64,000 bases of DNA, from assembly GCF_018812025.1 (NCBI RefSeq), contig NC_063054.1, forward strand, positions 37,945,396 through 38,009,395, given 5' to 3'. Under the pieces are notes generated by a model, which saw nothing but the letters and a program-made list of their open reading frames with translations, made no database searches and was not told the origin of the DNA. This DNA is from Megalobrama amblycephala (lineage: Eukaryota; Chordata; Actinopteri; Cypriniformes; Xenocyprididae). The position numbers and the translations under genes are program-made. How positions within the stretch are numbered: the stretch's first letter is position 1; the number at the start of each line of letters is the position of its first letter. Of this stretch, positions 47,940 to 59,220 are shown one piece after another.

Positions 47940-50900
47940 TCCCCCCAGCATGAGGAAGATCCGTTCTAATGAATAGATCAGTTTAGATCCGCTCTGACGA
48001 ACAACAAAAAAACACTCTTTTTAACTCTTCCATCCAGATGTGGTATTCTCTGTTTTTACTGATATTTTTTATTTCTTATGCATTCCATTTTTATACTTAT
48101 GTATTTGGTTCTTCTTTATGTAAAGCACTTTGAATTACCGTTGTCTATGAAATGTGCTATACAAATAAATTTGCCAATATATAAAACCCTCAAGCTCAGT
48201 GGATTTCGATATAAGAGAAGAGCTAAATCATACGTCGGGTCAGAGGTCACCTATCCGACAACTCGCGTGTACGGCTATTTATTATAGTTTCTAAGATATT
48301 TTTACGCATTGCTTTGCTTCAGAAGGCTTTTATTAACCCACTGGAGTCATATGCACCTTTTGGAGCTTCAAAAACTTGTGCATATTGGATCATTTTAATT
48401 TTTTCATCAACAACGTTTGCATATGTTTACAGAACATTCAGATGCTTTCATAACTTAATGGGAATGTATGAACATGTATTTGTTAGTTGGATTATAACTA
48501 GTATTTCTGTTCATCCCATAAATTGGTCTGTGAATCTTTTATTTGAACTGGTGTAATCGTTCCACTACAGCGCTCCAGGCGTCCCGGCGGAGACTGCGGT
48601 CCCGTCCCAGAGGAGCCAGACTCCAGAGGAACACGTTTCCCAGCAGGAGGGTCAAATGCAGATCATGTACTGCAAAGATCAGGTGTACCAGGGAGACAAG
48701 GAGTTCAGCTTTGAAGAGCTCCGTGCGCAGCGCTACTACAGAGCCCTGAGCGGTGCGTCCAGATGTTGTGTGTGTCCAAAAATCCATGAAAGCATTTCTG
48801 TGATTTTACAAAAATATCAAGAGATTAGCTGTTTTTGCAGTATTGCTTTAGAAACGAGTGATGGAAACGCCAAATTTCGAGAGAAAAAAATCCCTTAATT
48901 CGCAAAACGTTGTTATTCTCGCTTGAGGTGGTTATACTTGTGCTAAAAAGAGTTAATGTGAATGATGGGAGATGGAAACATGTTTGCCGAATAAATTCTG
49001 ACGTATCGACCATTAAACCCACGTGACTAATCGTCTGTTTCTGCTGATGTTTTAGCAATACTGCCATCATCTGCTCGAACAACTTGATGGAAATGCACAT
49101 AATTCGCATTTTGCTTTTTTGCGAACTTTGAAAAGATTCACTTCACGTTTGGATGGATATTGATTGCATTAGTCAGTCAAGGTTTGCCATAATGATAACG
49201 ATATAGTTTTAAAAATCGTTCGAAATATTAAAAAAATAGCAGTTCACACCATATATAATGATAACAGCACAGAGAAGCAATATCATTAAAATCAATTTCA
49301 TGGCTGATTGACAGCCAATCAGAATCCATCCTGCTTTAAAGAGCTCGAGCGTTTAAAGCGATATTGTGTGCTGGTGTGTACACTAATTAATAAATTTATT
49401 GTTATAGTTATCTTTATAATTAATCATTCTTGGTGTGAACGGGACTTTAGAAACACCTCAGTGTAATATAACAAAATATATATAATGAAAATATAAAAAC
49501 TCCAATGTTAATAACTGTTGAAACGTCATCGCAGTCTGAAAGATTATTATTATAAAGTAGGTAAAATAAAGACAGAAATCAGCTATAGTATTTTAGCATC
49601 ATTGTGATATTATTACAGATTTTTTGTATATATTTAATTAATTTTAAGTTAAAGTTAAGAATTTTGTTGGGTGTTTTTTTTTTTTTATATCATATTTAAA
49701 TCATATATACATTTTATTTCGGTTAATGTTTATTTTATTTCAAGTAACATGTTTTTAATGCTTCTATAAGCCTGGATTAGACCGTATAGCTAATTTAAAG
49801 GGTTTAAAATTTAAATGTCTGTCATTAATTACTCACCTTCATGTCGTTCCACACCCGTAAGACCTTCATTCATCTTCAGAACACAAATTAAGATATTTTT
49901 GATGAAATCTGATGGCTCAGTGAGTCTTGCATCGCCAGCAATAACACTCTTTTTTAATGCCCAGAAAGCTACTAAAAACATATTTAAATCAGGTCATGTG
50001 ACTACAGTGGTTCAACCTTAATATTATAAAGAGGCGAAAATACGTTTTGTGTGCCAAAAATAACAACTTTATTCAACAATATCTAGTGATTTCAAAACGC
50101 TGCTTTATGAATCTTTTGTTTCGAATCGGTGATTCAGAGCTCCAAAATCACAAGATTCCAGTAAACGAACTTCAATAGTTCACATGACTCTGGCAGTTTG
50201 ATTCACGCTCCAAACCACTGATTCGAAACAAAAGATTCGTAAAGCTTCATCAAGCAGTGTTTTGAAATCACTAGATATTGTTGAATGAAGTTGTTATTTT
50301 TGGTGCACAAAAAGTATTCTCTTTATAATATTAAGGTTGAACCACTGTAGTCACATGACCTGTTTTACTGATGTCTTTAGTAGCTTTCTGGGCATTTGAA
50401 AGTGTAAATTATCTTCAGGCCTCACTGAGCCGTCGGATTTCATCAAAAATATCTTAATTTGTGTTCTGAAGATGAACGAAGGTCTTACAGGTGTGGAACG
50501 ACATGAAGGTGAGTAATTAATGACAGAATTTTCATTTTTAGGTGAACTAACCCTTTAATCATATTTTCATGACCTACAGAAAAGTCGTCACACCTCAGGA
50601 AAGTGAAGCAGGACCTGCAGCTTCAGATCGAGCAGAGACTCATCCAGCAGAGAATCAGCAGCACAGCAGCTCCACAGCAGCAGGTACGGCTTCCCTTAAA
50701 CTCCATAAACTCCATATCTGACAGAGATTCCTGCTCTCGGCTTTGGAGAGACATGATGAGGGTGAGAACATGATGACAGAAGTGCAGCTGTGGGTGAACG
50801 CTCCTGTTTAAAGCATGTTTTGGACGTTAAAATGAACTTTCAGACACCACCAGCATCACATATTGTGTCATAATATTAATAATTCATTTGAATTGTTCGT

Positions 50901-51208
50901 CTAGATCGTTCAGGAGGAGGCCAGTTCTTCCTCCCAGATGTCCACGAGTTCATGTGAATCTGCCGCCACTGTGGTGAAATCAGCTCCGTTCATGATCTAC
51001 AGTGAGCAGGAAGAAGGTCATGTGGTTCAGAGGTCAGTTCTTGTTGGGTCTTAAAGAAATCACATGCATATTTAATCACATGCGATAATAAAATGTATTG
51101 TTTGTTTTCAGGAAGAGTTCAGTGAGTCGAGAGGAGGACGGGAATCACAGTGAGTCTCCTCCAGTGACTGTGTGTTTGAGTGCAGTGATGTCATTCCAGT
51201 GCTGAAAC

Positions 51209-51254
<46 letters not shown>

Positions 51255-54200
51255 CAGGTGAAGACGCTCAACAGAGGAAAACAGTCACAGGAAAATCATT
51301 TGCCGCTTCTGATGAGAACAGACCGACCAATAAACCGTAAGGAAACCTGGCCTCTTTCTTTCTTTCTTTCTTTCTTTCATCGTTCTTCCTTTCTGACGTT
51401 CTTTCTTTTAATCATTTGTTCTGTTTATCGTTCTTTTTTGTTGTCTTTATCTTTCTTTTATCATTCTTTTATCATTCTTTTTTATCTTTTTCTTGTTCTT
51501 TTTTTATCCTTCGTTCTTTCTATAGTTCTTCTATCATCCTTTTATTGTTCTTTTTTCTAACGTTCTTTCTTTTTGTCATCTTTTTATATCCTTTTATCTT
51601 TTCCTTTCTTTTTATCATTCTTCCTTTCTACCATTTTCTTTTATCATCTTTTTATTTCTTTCTGTCATTCTTTCATCATTTTTGTCATTCTTTTCATTTC
51701 CCTTTTATCGTTCATTCTTATTGTTCTTTTTTTCTTCCTTATCATTCTTTATCATTCTTCCTTTCTTTCTATTGTTTGTTCTTTCTATCATTCTTTCTTT
51801 TTATTCTTTTTTATCATTTTATCTTTTTCTTTCTTCTATTCTGTCGTTCCTTTTATCCTTTTATCGTTCTTCCTTTCTATCGTTTGTTCTTTCTATGATT
51901 CTTTCTTTTTATCATTCTTTTATCATTTTATCTTTTTCTTTATCATTCTTCCTTTGTTGTTCTTTCTGTCATCCTTTTATCATTCTTCCTTTTTTCTTTT
52001 TATCGTTCTTTCTTTTATCGTTTGTTCTTTCTATCATTCATTTTTTTCATTCTTTTATCTTTTTCTTTATTGTTCTTCCTTTGTCGTTCTATCATCCTTT
52101 TATCGTTCTTCCTTTTTCCTCTTAAGTGTTCTTTGTTGTTCTATCTTTTTATCATTCTTCCTTTCTTTCTATTGTTTGTTCTTTCTATCATTCCTTCTTT
52201 TATTCTTTTTTATAATTTTATCTTTTTCTTTATCATTCTTCTTTTGTTGTTCTTTCTATCATCCTTTTATCGTTCTTCCTTTTTTCTTTTTATCATTCTT
52301 ATCGTTTTTCCTTTCTTTCTCATTTGTTCTATCATCCTTTTTATCGTTCATTCTTTCATTCTTTCTTTTTGCATTCTGTCTATATTGTTTATTCTTTTTG
52401 TTTATTGTTTTATCTTTCTTTCTCTATCATTCTTTAATTTTTTGTTCTCTTTCTTTTATATATTTCTTTCTCTAATTCCTTTTTTCTTTCTCTCTCCTTC
52501 TGTTTTCATTCCCTTTTGTTCTCATTCTTTCTCTCAGTCCTTTAAATTAATTAATTCTGACTATGTTTTCTTTGCTCTTTTGTCGTGTCAGATCATTTTC
52601 GGCGAACCGTGTGTCTCTGAAGCTGCCCACCTTGAGTCTGAAAGCGCCGAAGTCAAAATCCGAGCTCTCCGCTGACAGAGTGAGATCAGTGTTCCTTCAG
52701 TATCTTCTCAGTAAATGTTTTCTCGTCAGTGTCAGTAATGGCGGTGCGTTCGTTGGCAGGACGCGTCCATCTCTCGCTCTGAGGAGGCCATCATCAACGG
52801 CCACTGGAATAAGACTCTGTGCCGGAGTCCAGATGACACGTGTGAATTCGCTCGTGCCGCTCAGCTCGCTTCAACTCCGTTCGGAGGAGTCGAGAGGCCT
52901 AAAGCGTCCGAAGCAGGACTGACGGAGAATCTGAGCAGAAATGCTCCAGAATCCTCTAAAGCGCAGAGCTCTGATATGAGCTCCGAGGAGAAAAAGCTCA
53001 GGTAATCGAGCGTGACATCTGTGATTAAACTCTGGAAATGTTCAGAATTGTCATAAAAATGTCTTAGACTGAAGAAAAAATTGACGTAGAACAATTTTCA
53101 CTTACAAATTGCAGTGGATTTCACAAATAATTACAAAGAAACTATTTTCTTGTAAAACGTACTCCAATAATTTTTTTACTTACAACTTAAAAAATATATT
53201 TTTTTACAGTATAGTGGCCGTTCACAGAAACACATTTTTGCCTTCCATTGCACTGCTTTTCCATTATTTTTCTGTGTAAATGTCTTGTGCATGTCGCCAC
53301 CTACTGGGGACAACTTAAAGTTCAACATTTAAAAAAACAAGACCTTGCATTTTTTGCATATTTATGTTCTCGCTTATGCACGTTTATTACTCTAAAGTGA
53401 CAATAACTTTAAGTAGTAGTGTGCTATGCATATATTTACATACTGCGATTATAAACCATATGGCAAAATTTCTAACTATAGACTTTTTATATAGTTGCCA
53501 CAATAATATCGTCATATCGCCAAGCGCTTGTAAATAAATGTTGAATTTTTTACATTTATGCATTTGGCAGATGCTTTTATCCAAAACAACTTGCATTGCA
53601 TTGAAGGCACACATTTTTATCACTTCATGCATTCTGGGAATCGAACCCATGAGCTTGGTGTTGCAAGTGCGCCACACTCTGTTTAAGCGACAGGAACATT
53701 GTTGCATTCATGTTACCAGTTATGACAAGTCTTGATTATAATCTCACTTTTTATTTTTGTTTGTCCATGTTTTGTGTTTATAGTCCTATCCTAGAGATCA
53801 GTCAGGAGTGTGGCGGCACTTCCTTCGCTACCTTTTCCCAGGGTCCCATGAAACACTTTAATGACACCGAGATCAGCCGATCTGTGGAGAGAGCAGAGAC
53901 TCTGCTGGAGAATGGTGGGAAATAATGCTCAGGTTTAAACTAGATCTGTTGTAGAGCTGCACGATTAATTGTTAAATGATCGCAATCTACAGCAGATCAC
54001 CTTTTGAAAGTAACTTGATGCTTCAAATAAAGATTATATCTTTGCTTCGTTACACCAGTAGGTGGAGACAAGTGACTGTTAAAATTTATCATTGAATCAT
54101 TCAAGAGATTCGTTTAAAAATGCGATTCATCCAGTAGTGAAGTCTTTATGAGTGAGTCATTGAATCATTCACCCAAACTTTTTTTTAAAAAATATTTCGT

Positions 54201-56480
54201 ATTAATTAGTAAATTACATGTTATTTTATTTTGTTGTTTGTTCAGAATCATGGACGAATCATGATCTCAATTTTAAACAAAAAAATCATGATTCTTAAAT
54301 TTATCCGTCCAACTTTAATCTGTTGGGATTTTTTTGTTGTTGTTCATGCTCATTCATGACTTATTCATGACCACTAGATGGCAGTTCAAATCTTAGATGT
54401 TTAGATCTAAAAATGATTCAGATTCATTTTAGGTTCCTTTCTTATGCATGTACATCAGAGCTATACGATTCTGGATAAACTGAGAATCAAATTTTTTTTT
54501 GTTTAAAATAAGATCATGATTCTGAATAGACAACTAAACAAAATAACGCAATAAACTAGAGGTTTTGACAAAATGTTAATTGCTGCAGTCTATTTAAAAA
54601 TATTTATTTGACAAAAAAAATTGGGTTGAGTGAATGATTCAATGACTCACTCATAAAGACTTCACTTGTTTCATTACTGGATGAATCAGTGTTTTTGAAC
54701 AAATCTCTTGAGTGAATGATTCAATGACTCACTCATAAAGACTTCACTTGTTTCATTACTGGATGAATCAGTGTTTTTGAACAAATCTCTTGAGTGAATG
54801 ATTCAATGACTCACTCATAAAGACTTCACTTGTTTCATTACTGGATGAATCAGTGTTTTTGAACAAATCTCTTGAGTGAATGATTCAATGACTCACTCAT
54901 AAAGACTTCACTTGTTTCATTACTGGATGAATCACTGTTTTTGAACAAATCTCTTGAATGAATGATTCAATGACAAATACATTTTTAACAGTCACTTGTC
55001 TCCATCTACTGGTGTAACAATGTAATGATACAATCTTTATTTGAAGCATCAAGTTACTTTGAGAAGGTGATTCACTCTATTTTGATCTCTACCGTAGATA
55101 TCAGTGTTTATATCTGAACTATAAACTTTTATCTCAGTACTTTTGTGATCATCTGAATGGTTGTAAGACAGAAATAATGATACTGTGTGATTACCCACAT
55201 CACACAAATATTAGATTATCAGTAAGACATGTTCAATTATATAATGATCTAGCATCTTTTTAACATGTTTGTGTTTGTGCACGTGTTATCAGTCACTGAA
55301 TCCGAGAACGTCTGCAGTCCGGGCGTAAGATCCAGGCTGTTCCAGCAAGCAGACGTGACATCGTTTCCAAACTTTCACCGTAAAACTGGACTTCTGCCTG
55401 ACACCAGCGGCAACTTAAATCTCGGTACGTGTAAAACTCACGCACGGCTGCAGTAATGTTTTTACATTAAATTGTTGTCAAAATAATGTTTAATAGAACA
55501 TTCCACACACTTCCAGATGGAGAGACGTTGTTTTACCGCGGTAAGTTGGGGACGCTGAAGGACTTCACCTTGTACTCAACCAGCACCGCTGCTGTCCTTC
55601 TGAAGGTGTGACACTTAAGTAGATGTTTTAAAACGTTTCAAACGTTTGATTGGCAGGGTTCTAAATAATTCAATTTAATGATGGCAAATGAGATGTACAG
55701 AAAACTGCTGAAAATAGAGACACAAAAATATTTAGTTTAATATATTTTTACAGTGCAATTTTAGTATTATATTATGGAATCACTGCCATTTAGGAATAAG
55801 TTTGCGTGTGCGTTTGAATCATTTTATTTATTTATTTTTTTTTTAAAGGATTAATCATGTAGCTCTAATTTAGCTGTTAATTAGAAATAAATGTTTCAGT
55901 TTTTCATTTAATATTTATATTTTATTTTATTTCAGCTTTATTTCAGTTACCAAAAATTATTAATAATTTTTTTCAATGATAGCAAAGCTGATATTCACAC
56001 TTTACTCTTAATATTTAAATAATTTTTTATGCAATATATTTTTTACTTGTGTATTTATGCTTTTATATTTTTTCTTCTATTTCATATACATTGATTTATT
56101 AATTTATGATTTATTCTATTTAATTTAGTTTGTTTTTTTTGTCTTATTTGATATATACAGTACAGTCCGAAAGTTTGGAACCACTAAGATTTTAAGATCA
56201 ATAAGATCAATAAGATCAGCATATTAGAATGATTTCTGAAGGATCATGTGACACTGAAGACTGGAGTAATGATGCTGAAAATTCAGCTTTGCATCACAGG
56301 AATAAATTACTTTGTGAAATATATTCAAATAGAAAACAGTTATTTTAAATTGTAATAATATTTCACAATATTACTGTTTTTTACTGTATTTTTAATTAAA
56401 TAAATGTAGCCTTGGTGAGCAGACGAAACTTCTTTTAAAAACATTAAAAATCTTAGTGGTTCCAAACTTTTGGACTGTAC

Positions 56481-56541
<61 letters not shown>

Positions 56542-56596
56542 CATTTTTATATTTGTGATAACCTTTTACTTTTATATTATCTCTTGCTCTCTCGTA

Positions 56597-56658
<62 letters not shown>

Positions 56659-58834
56659 AAAAATATATTTTATTTATTTTTTTTAGAATTTTTTTCACAC
56701 ATTTCTTATATTTATTTAGTCATGTTTTTGTGATTTATTTACTCATCCTGTACTGTACTCATCCCTGTGGTTTTCCTGTTCAGCTGGACTCTTCCTCAGT
56801 GCCGTGGGATTTCTTCATCAGCTCACAGCTCAGAGCTCGACTGTCACATGACCAACAGGATCATCTCGTCCAGATCTCCTGCTATGTGTATGAGAACGGC
56901 TGCATGACTCTCTGGAGGATTCCTCCTGGAGACACCATTGAGGTTCTTCTCGTGAATTCATTTTCTTTTCTTCGTAAACCTCCGCAAGTCCTCAATCAAA
57001 CATTTCTGTTTCATCTTCCCACCCTTAGGATCTTCTCGCTGAACCCATTGCTAGACAGGATGTTTCACTTATAGTCCTTCAGTTACTAGAGTTGGTGAAG
57101 CGGTTTCATTCCTGTCAAGTGGTTCATGGAGGCCTGAAGCCAGAATCACTGTACTTTTACCTCAGGTACATGAATAAAACACATGCACACGCTAGCATTT
57201 GCTGGATGGTCTTTGTATTGATACCCATTTCCATCCTGTGTTTGTGTCCGCAGTGGAATCGCAGCACTAGATTTCTCAAACGCAGTGGATCTGCAGCTCC
57301 AGAGTGACGTGAAAACGGCACAAGATCTTCCTTCTGCACAGGACTACATAAAACGGGGTCTTCTGTCACCTTCTGCTTCACCTTATCAGGTACATTATCA
57401 CATCACTATTGCATGCCACAAGCATTGCATGCTGATCCTGAGATTGCTTGCTCAACATTTAAACAGTCTGGTTCAATAGAGTTCCTCTGAGCCCCTCCAC
57501 CTCCCCAGCTCCACCTGCCTAGATCTGCTATGGGATTGATGTATATCTCTTCATGCATAGTCCATATTTGAGCAATAATCAAGCAGAAGTAAATACAATC
57601 TTAAATCTACTCGACTAGGCCAGTAATAAAGCTGCTGGCTCATAGTTTAGCATTTGCATAATTTTGTACATTTATCTAGATAATCATTAATGAATAGTCA
57701 AATACATGAAATGTGTAAAAGTTGTATTTAATTTTTTTTTATCATTTCTGCTCTTCCGCAACAGGTTGATCTGATTGGCCTTGCAGAAATCGTGCACATG
57801 CTGCTGTTTAATCGACCAATGAAAGTGACGCTGGACAATTCGGCCTGGAGTTTGGATGAATGTTCTGGATCTCACCACAGGTACAATCAACTTACAATCA
57901 ACTTTATATATATATATACAGTACAGTCCAAAAGTTTGGAACCACTAAGATTTTTAATGTTTTTAAAAGAAGTTTCGTCTGCTCACCAAGGCTACATTTA
58001 TTTAATTAAAAATACAGTAAAAAACAATTACAATTTAAAATAACTGTTTTCTATTTGAATATATTTAACAAAGTAATTTATTCCTGTGATGCAAAGCTGA
58101 ATTTTCAGCATCATTACTCCAGTCTTCAGTGTCACATGATCCTTCAGAAATCATTCTAATATGCTGATCTGCTGCTCAAGAAACATTTAATGTGTACAAT
58201 TGTACAAAATATTTGTGTACAATATTTTTTTTCAGGATTATTTGATGAATAGAAAGTTCAAAAGAACAGTGTTTATCTGAAATCTAATCTTTTGTAACAT
58301 TATAAATGTCTTTACTGCCACTTTTGATTGATTTAATGCATCCTTGCTGAATAAAAGTATTCATTTCTTTAATTTCTTTTCAAAAAAATAAAAATAAAAA
58401 TTCTTACTGACCCCAAACTTTTGAACGGTAGTGTATAATGCTACAGAAGCTTTGTATTTCAGATAAATGCTGTTCTTTTGAACTTTCTATTCATCAAGGA
58501 ATCCTGAAAAAAAAAGTACACAACTGTTTTCAACATTGAAAATAATCATAAATGTTTCTTGAGCAGCAAATCAGCATATTAGAATGATTTCTGAAGGATC
58601 ATGTGACACTGAAGACTGGAGTAATGATGCTGAAAATTCAGCTTTGCATCACAGGAATAAATTACTTTGTCAAATACATTTAAATAGTACACAGTTATTT
58701 TAAATTGTAATAATATTTCACAATATTACTGTTTTTTACTGTATTTTTAATTAAATAAATGTAGCCTTGGTGAGCAGACGAAACTTCTTTTAAAAACATT
58801 AAAAATCTTAGTGGTTCCAAACTTTTGGACTGTA

Positions 58835-58890
<56 letters not shown>

Positions 58891-59220
58891 TGTGTGTGTG
58901 TGTGTGTGTGTGTATATAATATATAATGTGTGTGTGTAGAGATATATATGTATATATATGTATATGTGTGTGTGTATTATAAATTTAGACTGTCTTTTGC
59001 TCTAGATTTTGGGGTCAAATGTGTTTTTGTGAGATGTAGGCGTGTGATTGAGTGATGCTGATGAGATTTTTCATCAGATTTTTCATTCATTTGTTTTTCT
59101 TTCAGCTCTCCTGTAAATTCCTTATGGAAGGACTTTTTCCACGCGATTTTGAATCCAGAGCAAACTTCTTCAGAGCTGGTTTTGTCCGATCTCCTCAGTA
59201 ATGTGAGCAACGGCTTATGA
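46336..59220 (+). CDS. bub1b: BUB1B (BubR1) paralog, N-terminally short, 16 exons, 646 codons
   Basis: Spindle-assembly checkpoint and kinetochore protein. Exons: 46336-46400, 48571-48752, 50580-50683, 50905-51032, 51112-51149, 51258-51336, 52592-52679, 52760-53001, 53784-53914, 55293-55424, 55517-55605, 56784-56942, 57029-57165, 57254-57389, 57765-57880, 59106-59220; all junctions keep frame and end at TGA. Motifs in order: GLEBS ([20 protein letters not shown]), ABBA (FMIYSE), [17 protein letters not shown] shared with BubR1, LxxIxE (LSPILE), then a kinase-like domain with SVPWDFFI and [10 protein letters not shown]. Human BUB1B is about 1,050 residues; the N-terminal 400 with TPRs and KEN boxes is missing here. 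The first exon ([12 protein letters not shown]...) is not recognisable and could be a new start. Two teleost bub1b copies are known; this could be the kinase-retaining one. Confidence 0.9.
46880..47705. mobile_element. Fold-back MITE in bub1b intron 1
   Basis: The left arm starts AAAGGGATAGTTCACCC with ATTTACTCACCCTCAAGACATCCTAGG. The right arm ends in the complement ...GTAAATTATGGGATAA..TTTTTGGGTGAA at about 47700. Shared inner blocks include CTGGCTCTTCCAAGCTTTATAATGGG. Part of the right arm is re-duplicated at 47706-47870 and 48290-48370. Confidence 0.75.
47868..47938. repeat. (TA)n microsatellite
   Basis: About 70 bp of nearly pure TA dinucleotide. Similar tracts in this gene lie at about 56488-56540, 56601-56654 and 58839-58887. 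Confidence 0.95.
48045..48178 (+). mobile_element. LINE 3' tail fragment
   Basis: Contains AAAGCACTTTGAATTACC and GTGCTATACAAATAAATTTGCC, the same tail family as the fragment at 44762 in forward orientation. It lies in bub1b intron 1. Confidence 0.65.
48571..48752 (+). CDS. bub1b: bub1b exon 2: GLEBS Bub3-binding motif
   Basis: Encodes [20 protein letters not shown], closely following the human [20 protein letters not shown] segment that binds Bub3 and brings BubR1 to kinetochores. The two conserved glutamates of FSFEE are present. Preceded by a Q/E/P-rich linker. Confidence 0.9.
48753..49794. other. bub1b: bub1b intron 2, no gene seen
   Basis: AT-rich intron with TTTAAAAATCGTTCGAAATAT near 49205 and GTGTGAACGGGACTTTAG near 49432, motifs common in fish MITEs. 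No exon or RNA gene recognised. Confidence 0.45.
49795..50565. mobile_element. Fold-back MITE ending 15 bp before bub1b exon 3
   Basis: Near-complete palindrome. ATTACTCACCTTCATGTCGT with CCACACC at the left is matched by GGTGTGGAACGACATGAAGG at the right (about 50490-50515). Central blocks TTTTGAAATCACTAGATATT and its complement match too. It ends GGTGAACTAACCCTTTAA at about 50558; the exon 3 acceptor AG is at 50579. Confidence 0.85.
50905..51032 (+). CDS. bub1b: bub1b exon 4: ABBA motif
   Basis: Contains [17 protein letters not shown] fits the ABBA consensus F-x-[ILV]-[FHY]-x-[DE] and occupies the place of human FSIFDE, a Cdc20-binding site of BubR1. Flanked by serine-rich disordered sequence. 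Confidence 0.8.
51213..51257. repeat. bub1b: (TG)n forming the bub1b exon 6 acceptor tract
   Basis: A (TG)n run of about 40 bp leads directly into TTCAG and exon 6, so the intron's terminal tract consists of a length-variable microsatellite. Confidence 0.85.
51353..52545 (+). repeat. bub1b: Pyrimidine-only degenerate satellite in bub1b intron 6
   Basis: About 1.2 kb of TTTCTTTC, TTTTATCATTC, TTTATCGTTCTTCC and TCTATCATTC words. The plus strand is almost free of G, so long plus-strand frames rich in F, S and L are artefacts of composition. Purely repetitive, no gene. Confidence 0.9.
53002..53783. other. bub1b: bub1b intron 8 with SINE
   Basis: Non-coding. 53548-53690 is a reverse-strand tRNA-derived SINE with B-box GGGTTCGATTCCCAG on the minus strand and the terminal CATTTATGCATTTGGCAGATGCTTTTATCC. 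Confidence 0.75.
53548..53690 (-). mobile_element. tRNA-derived SINE
   Basis: Reverse-strand member of the family at 29104. Its tail reads GGATAAAAGCATCTGCCAAATG on the minus strand and a B box GGTTCGATTCCCAG precedes it. Confidence 0.8.
53784..53914 (+). CDS. bub1b: bub1b exon 9: PP2A-B56 (KARD-like) motif
   Basis: The exon 8/9 junction encodes KKLSPILEIS. L-S-P-I-L-E matches the LxxIxE B56-binding consensus and human LSPIIED of the KARD. The S-P inside the motif is a candidate phosphosite. Codon phase is AG/T across the junction. Confidence 0.85.
53950..55090. mobile_element. Fold-back element with internal 82-bp tandem repeat
   Basis: The arms pair: GAAAGTAACTTGATGCTTCAAATAAAGAT and AGGTGGAGACAAGTGACTGTTAAAA (about 54005-54085) are inverted at 54985-55065. 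Between them, a unit with GAGTGAATGATTCAATGACT, ATAAAGACTTCACTTG and GGATGAATCAGTG repeats about four times (54625-54975); the left arm has only one inverted copy (54087-54170). Confidence 0.85.
55517..59220 (+). CDS. bub1b: bub1b exons 11-16: pseudokinase domain
   Basis: Covers the BubR1 kinase-like fold. [19 protein letters not shown] and [16 protein letters not shown] match the N-lobe; [14 protein letters not shown] is the catalytic-loop equivalent; [11 protein letters not shown] the DFG equivalent. The HRD aspartate position is Gly (HGG) and DFG is DFS, so catalysis is not expected; human BubR1 is also considered a pseudokinase. Exon 12 uses an unusual GTTCTT donor. The C-terminus ends SNVSNGL. 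Confidence 0.88.
56163..56482 (-). mobile_element. Short TIR MITE (cyprinid family)
   Basis: Bounded by ACAGTCCGAAAGTTTGGAACC and GGTTCCAAACTTTTGGACTG, true terminal inverted repeats. The interior carries the complement of GCTGAATTTTCAGCATCATT. In bub1b intron 11, followed by two (TA)n tracts. Confidence 0.88.
57918..58840. mobile_element. Compound palindromic MITE (two head-to-head copies)
   Basis: It starts ACAGTCCAAAAGTTTGGAACC and ends with the exact complement. Both halves carry the AAGTTTCGTCTGCTCACCAA, GCTGAATTTTCAGCATCATT and AAAGTTCAAAAGAAC blocks in opposite orientation. The centre is near 58435. In bub1b intron 15. Confidence 0.88.

Noticed and set aside
51216..52675. Long plus-strand open frames rich in F, S, L (up to 300 codons)
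   Set aside because: They lie entirely in the pyrimidine satellite of bub1b intron 6; absence of stop codons follows from lack of G and A-rich words, and no start context or homology exists.
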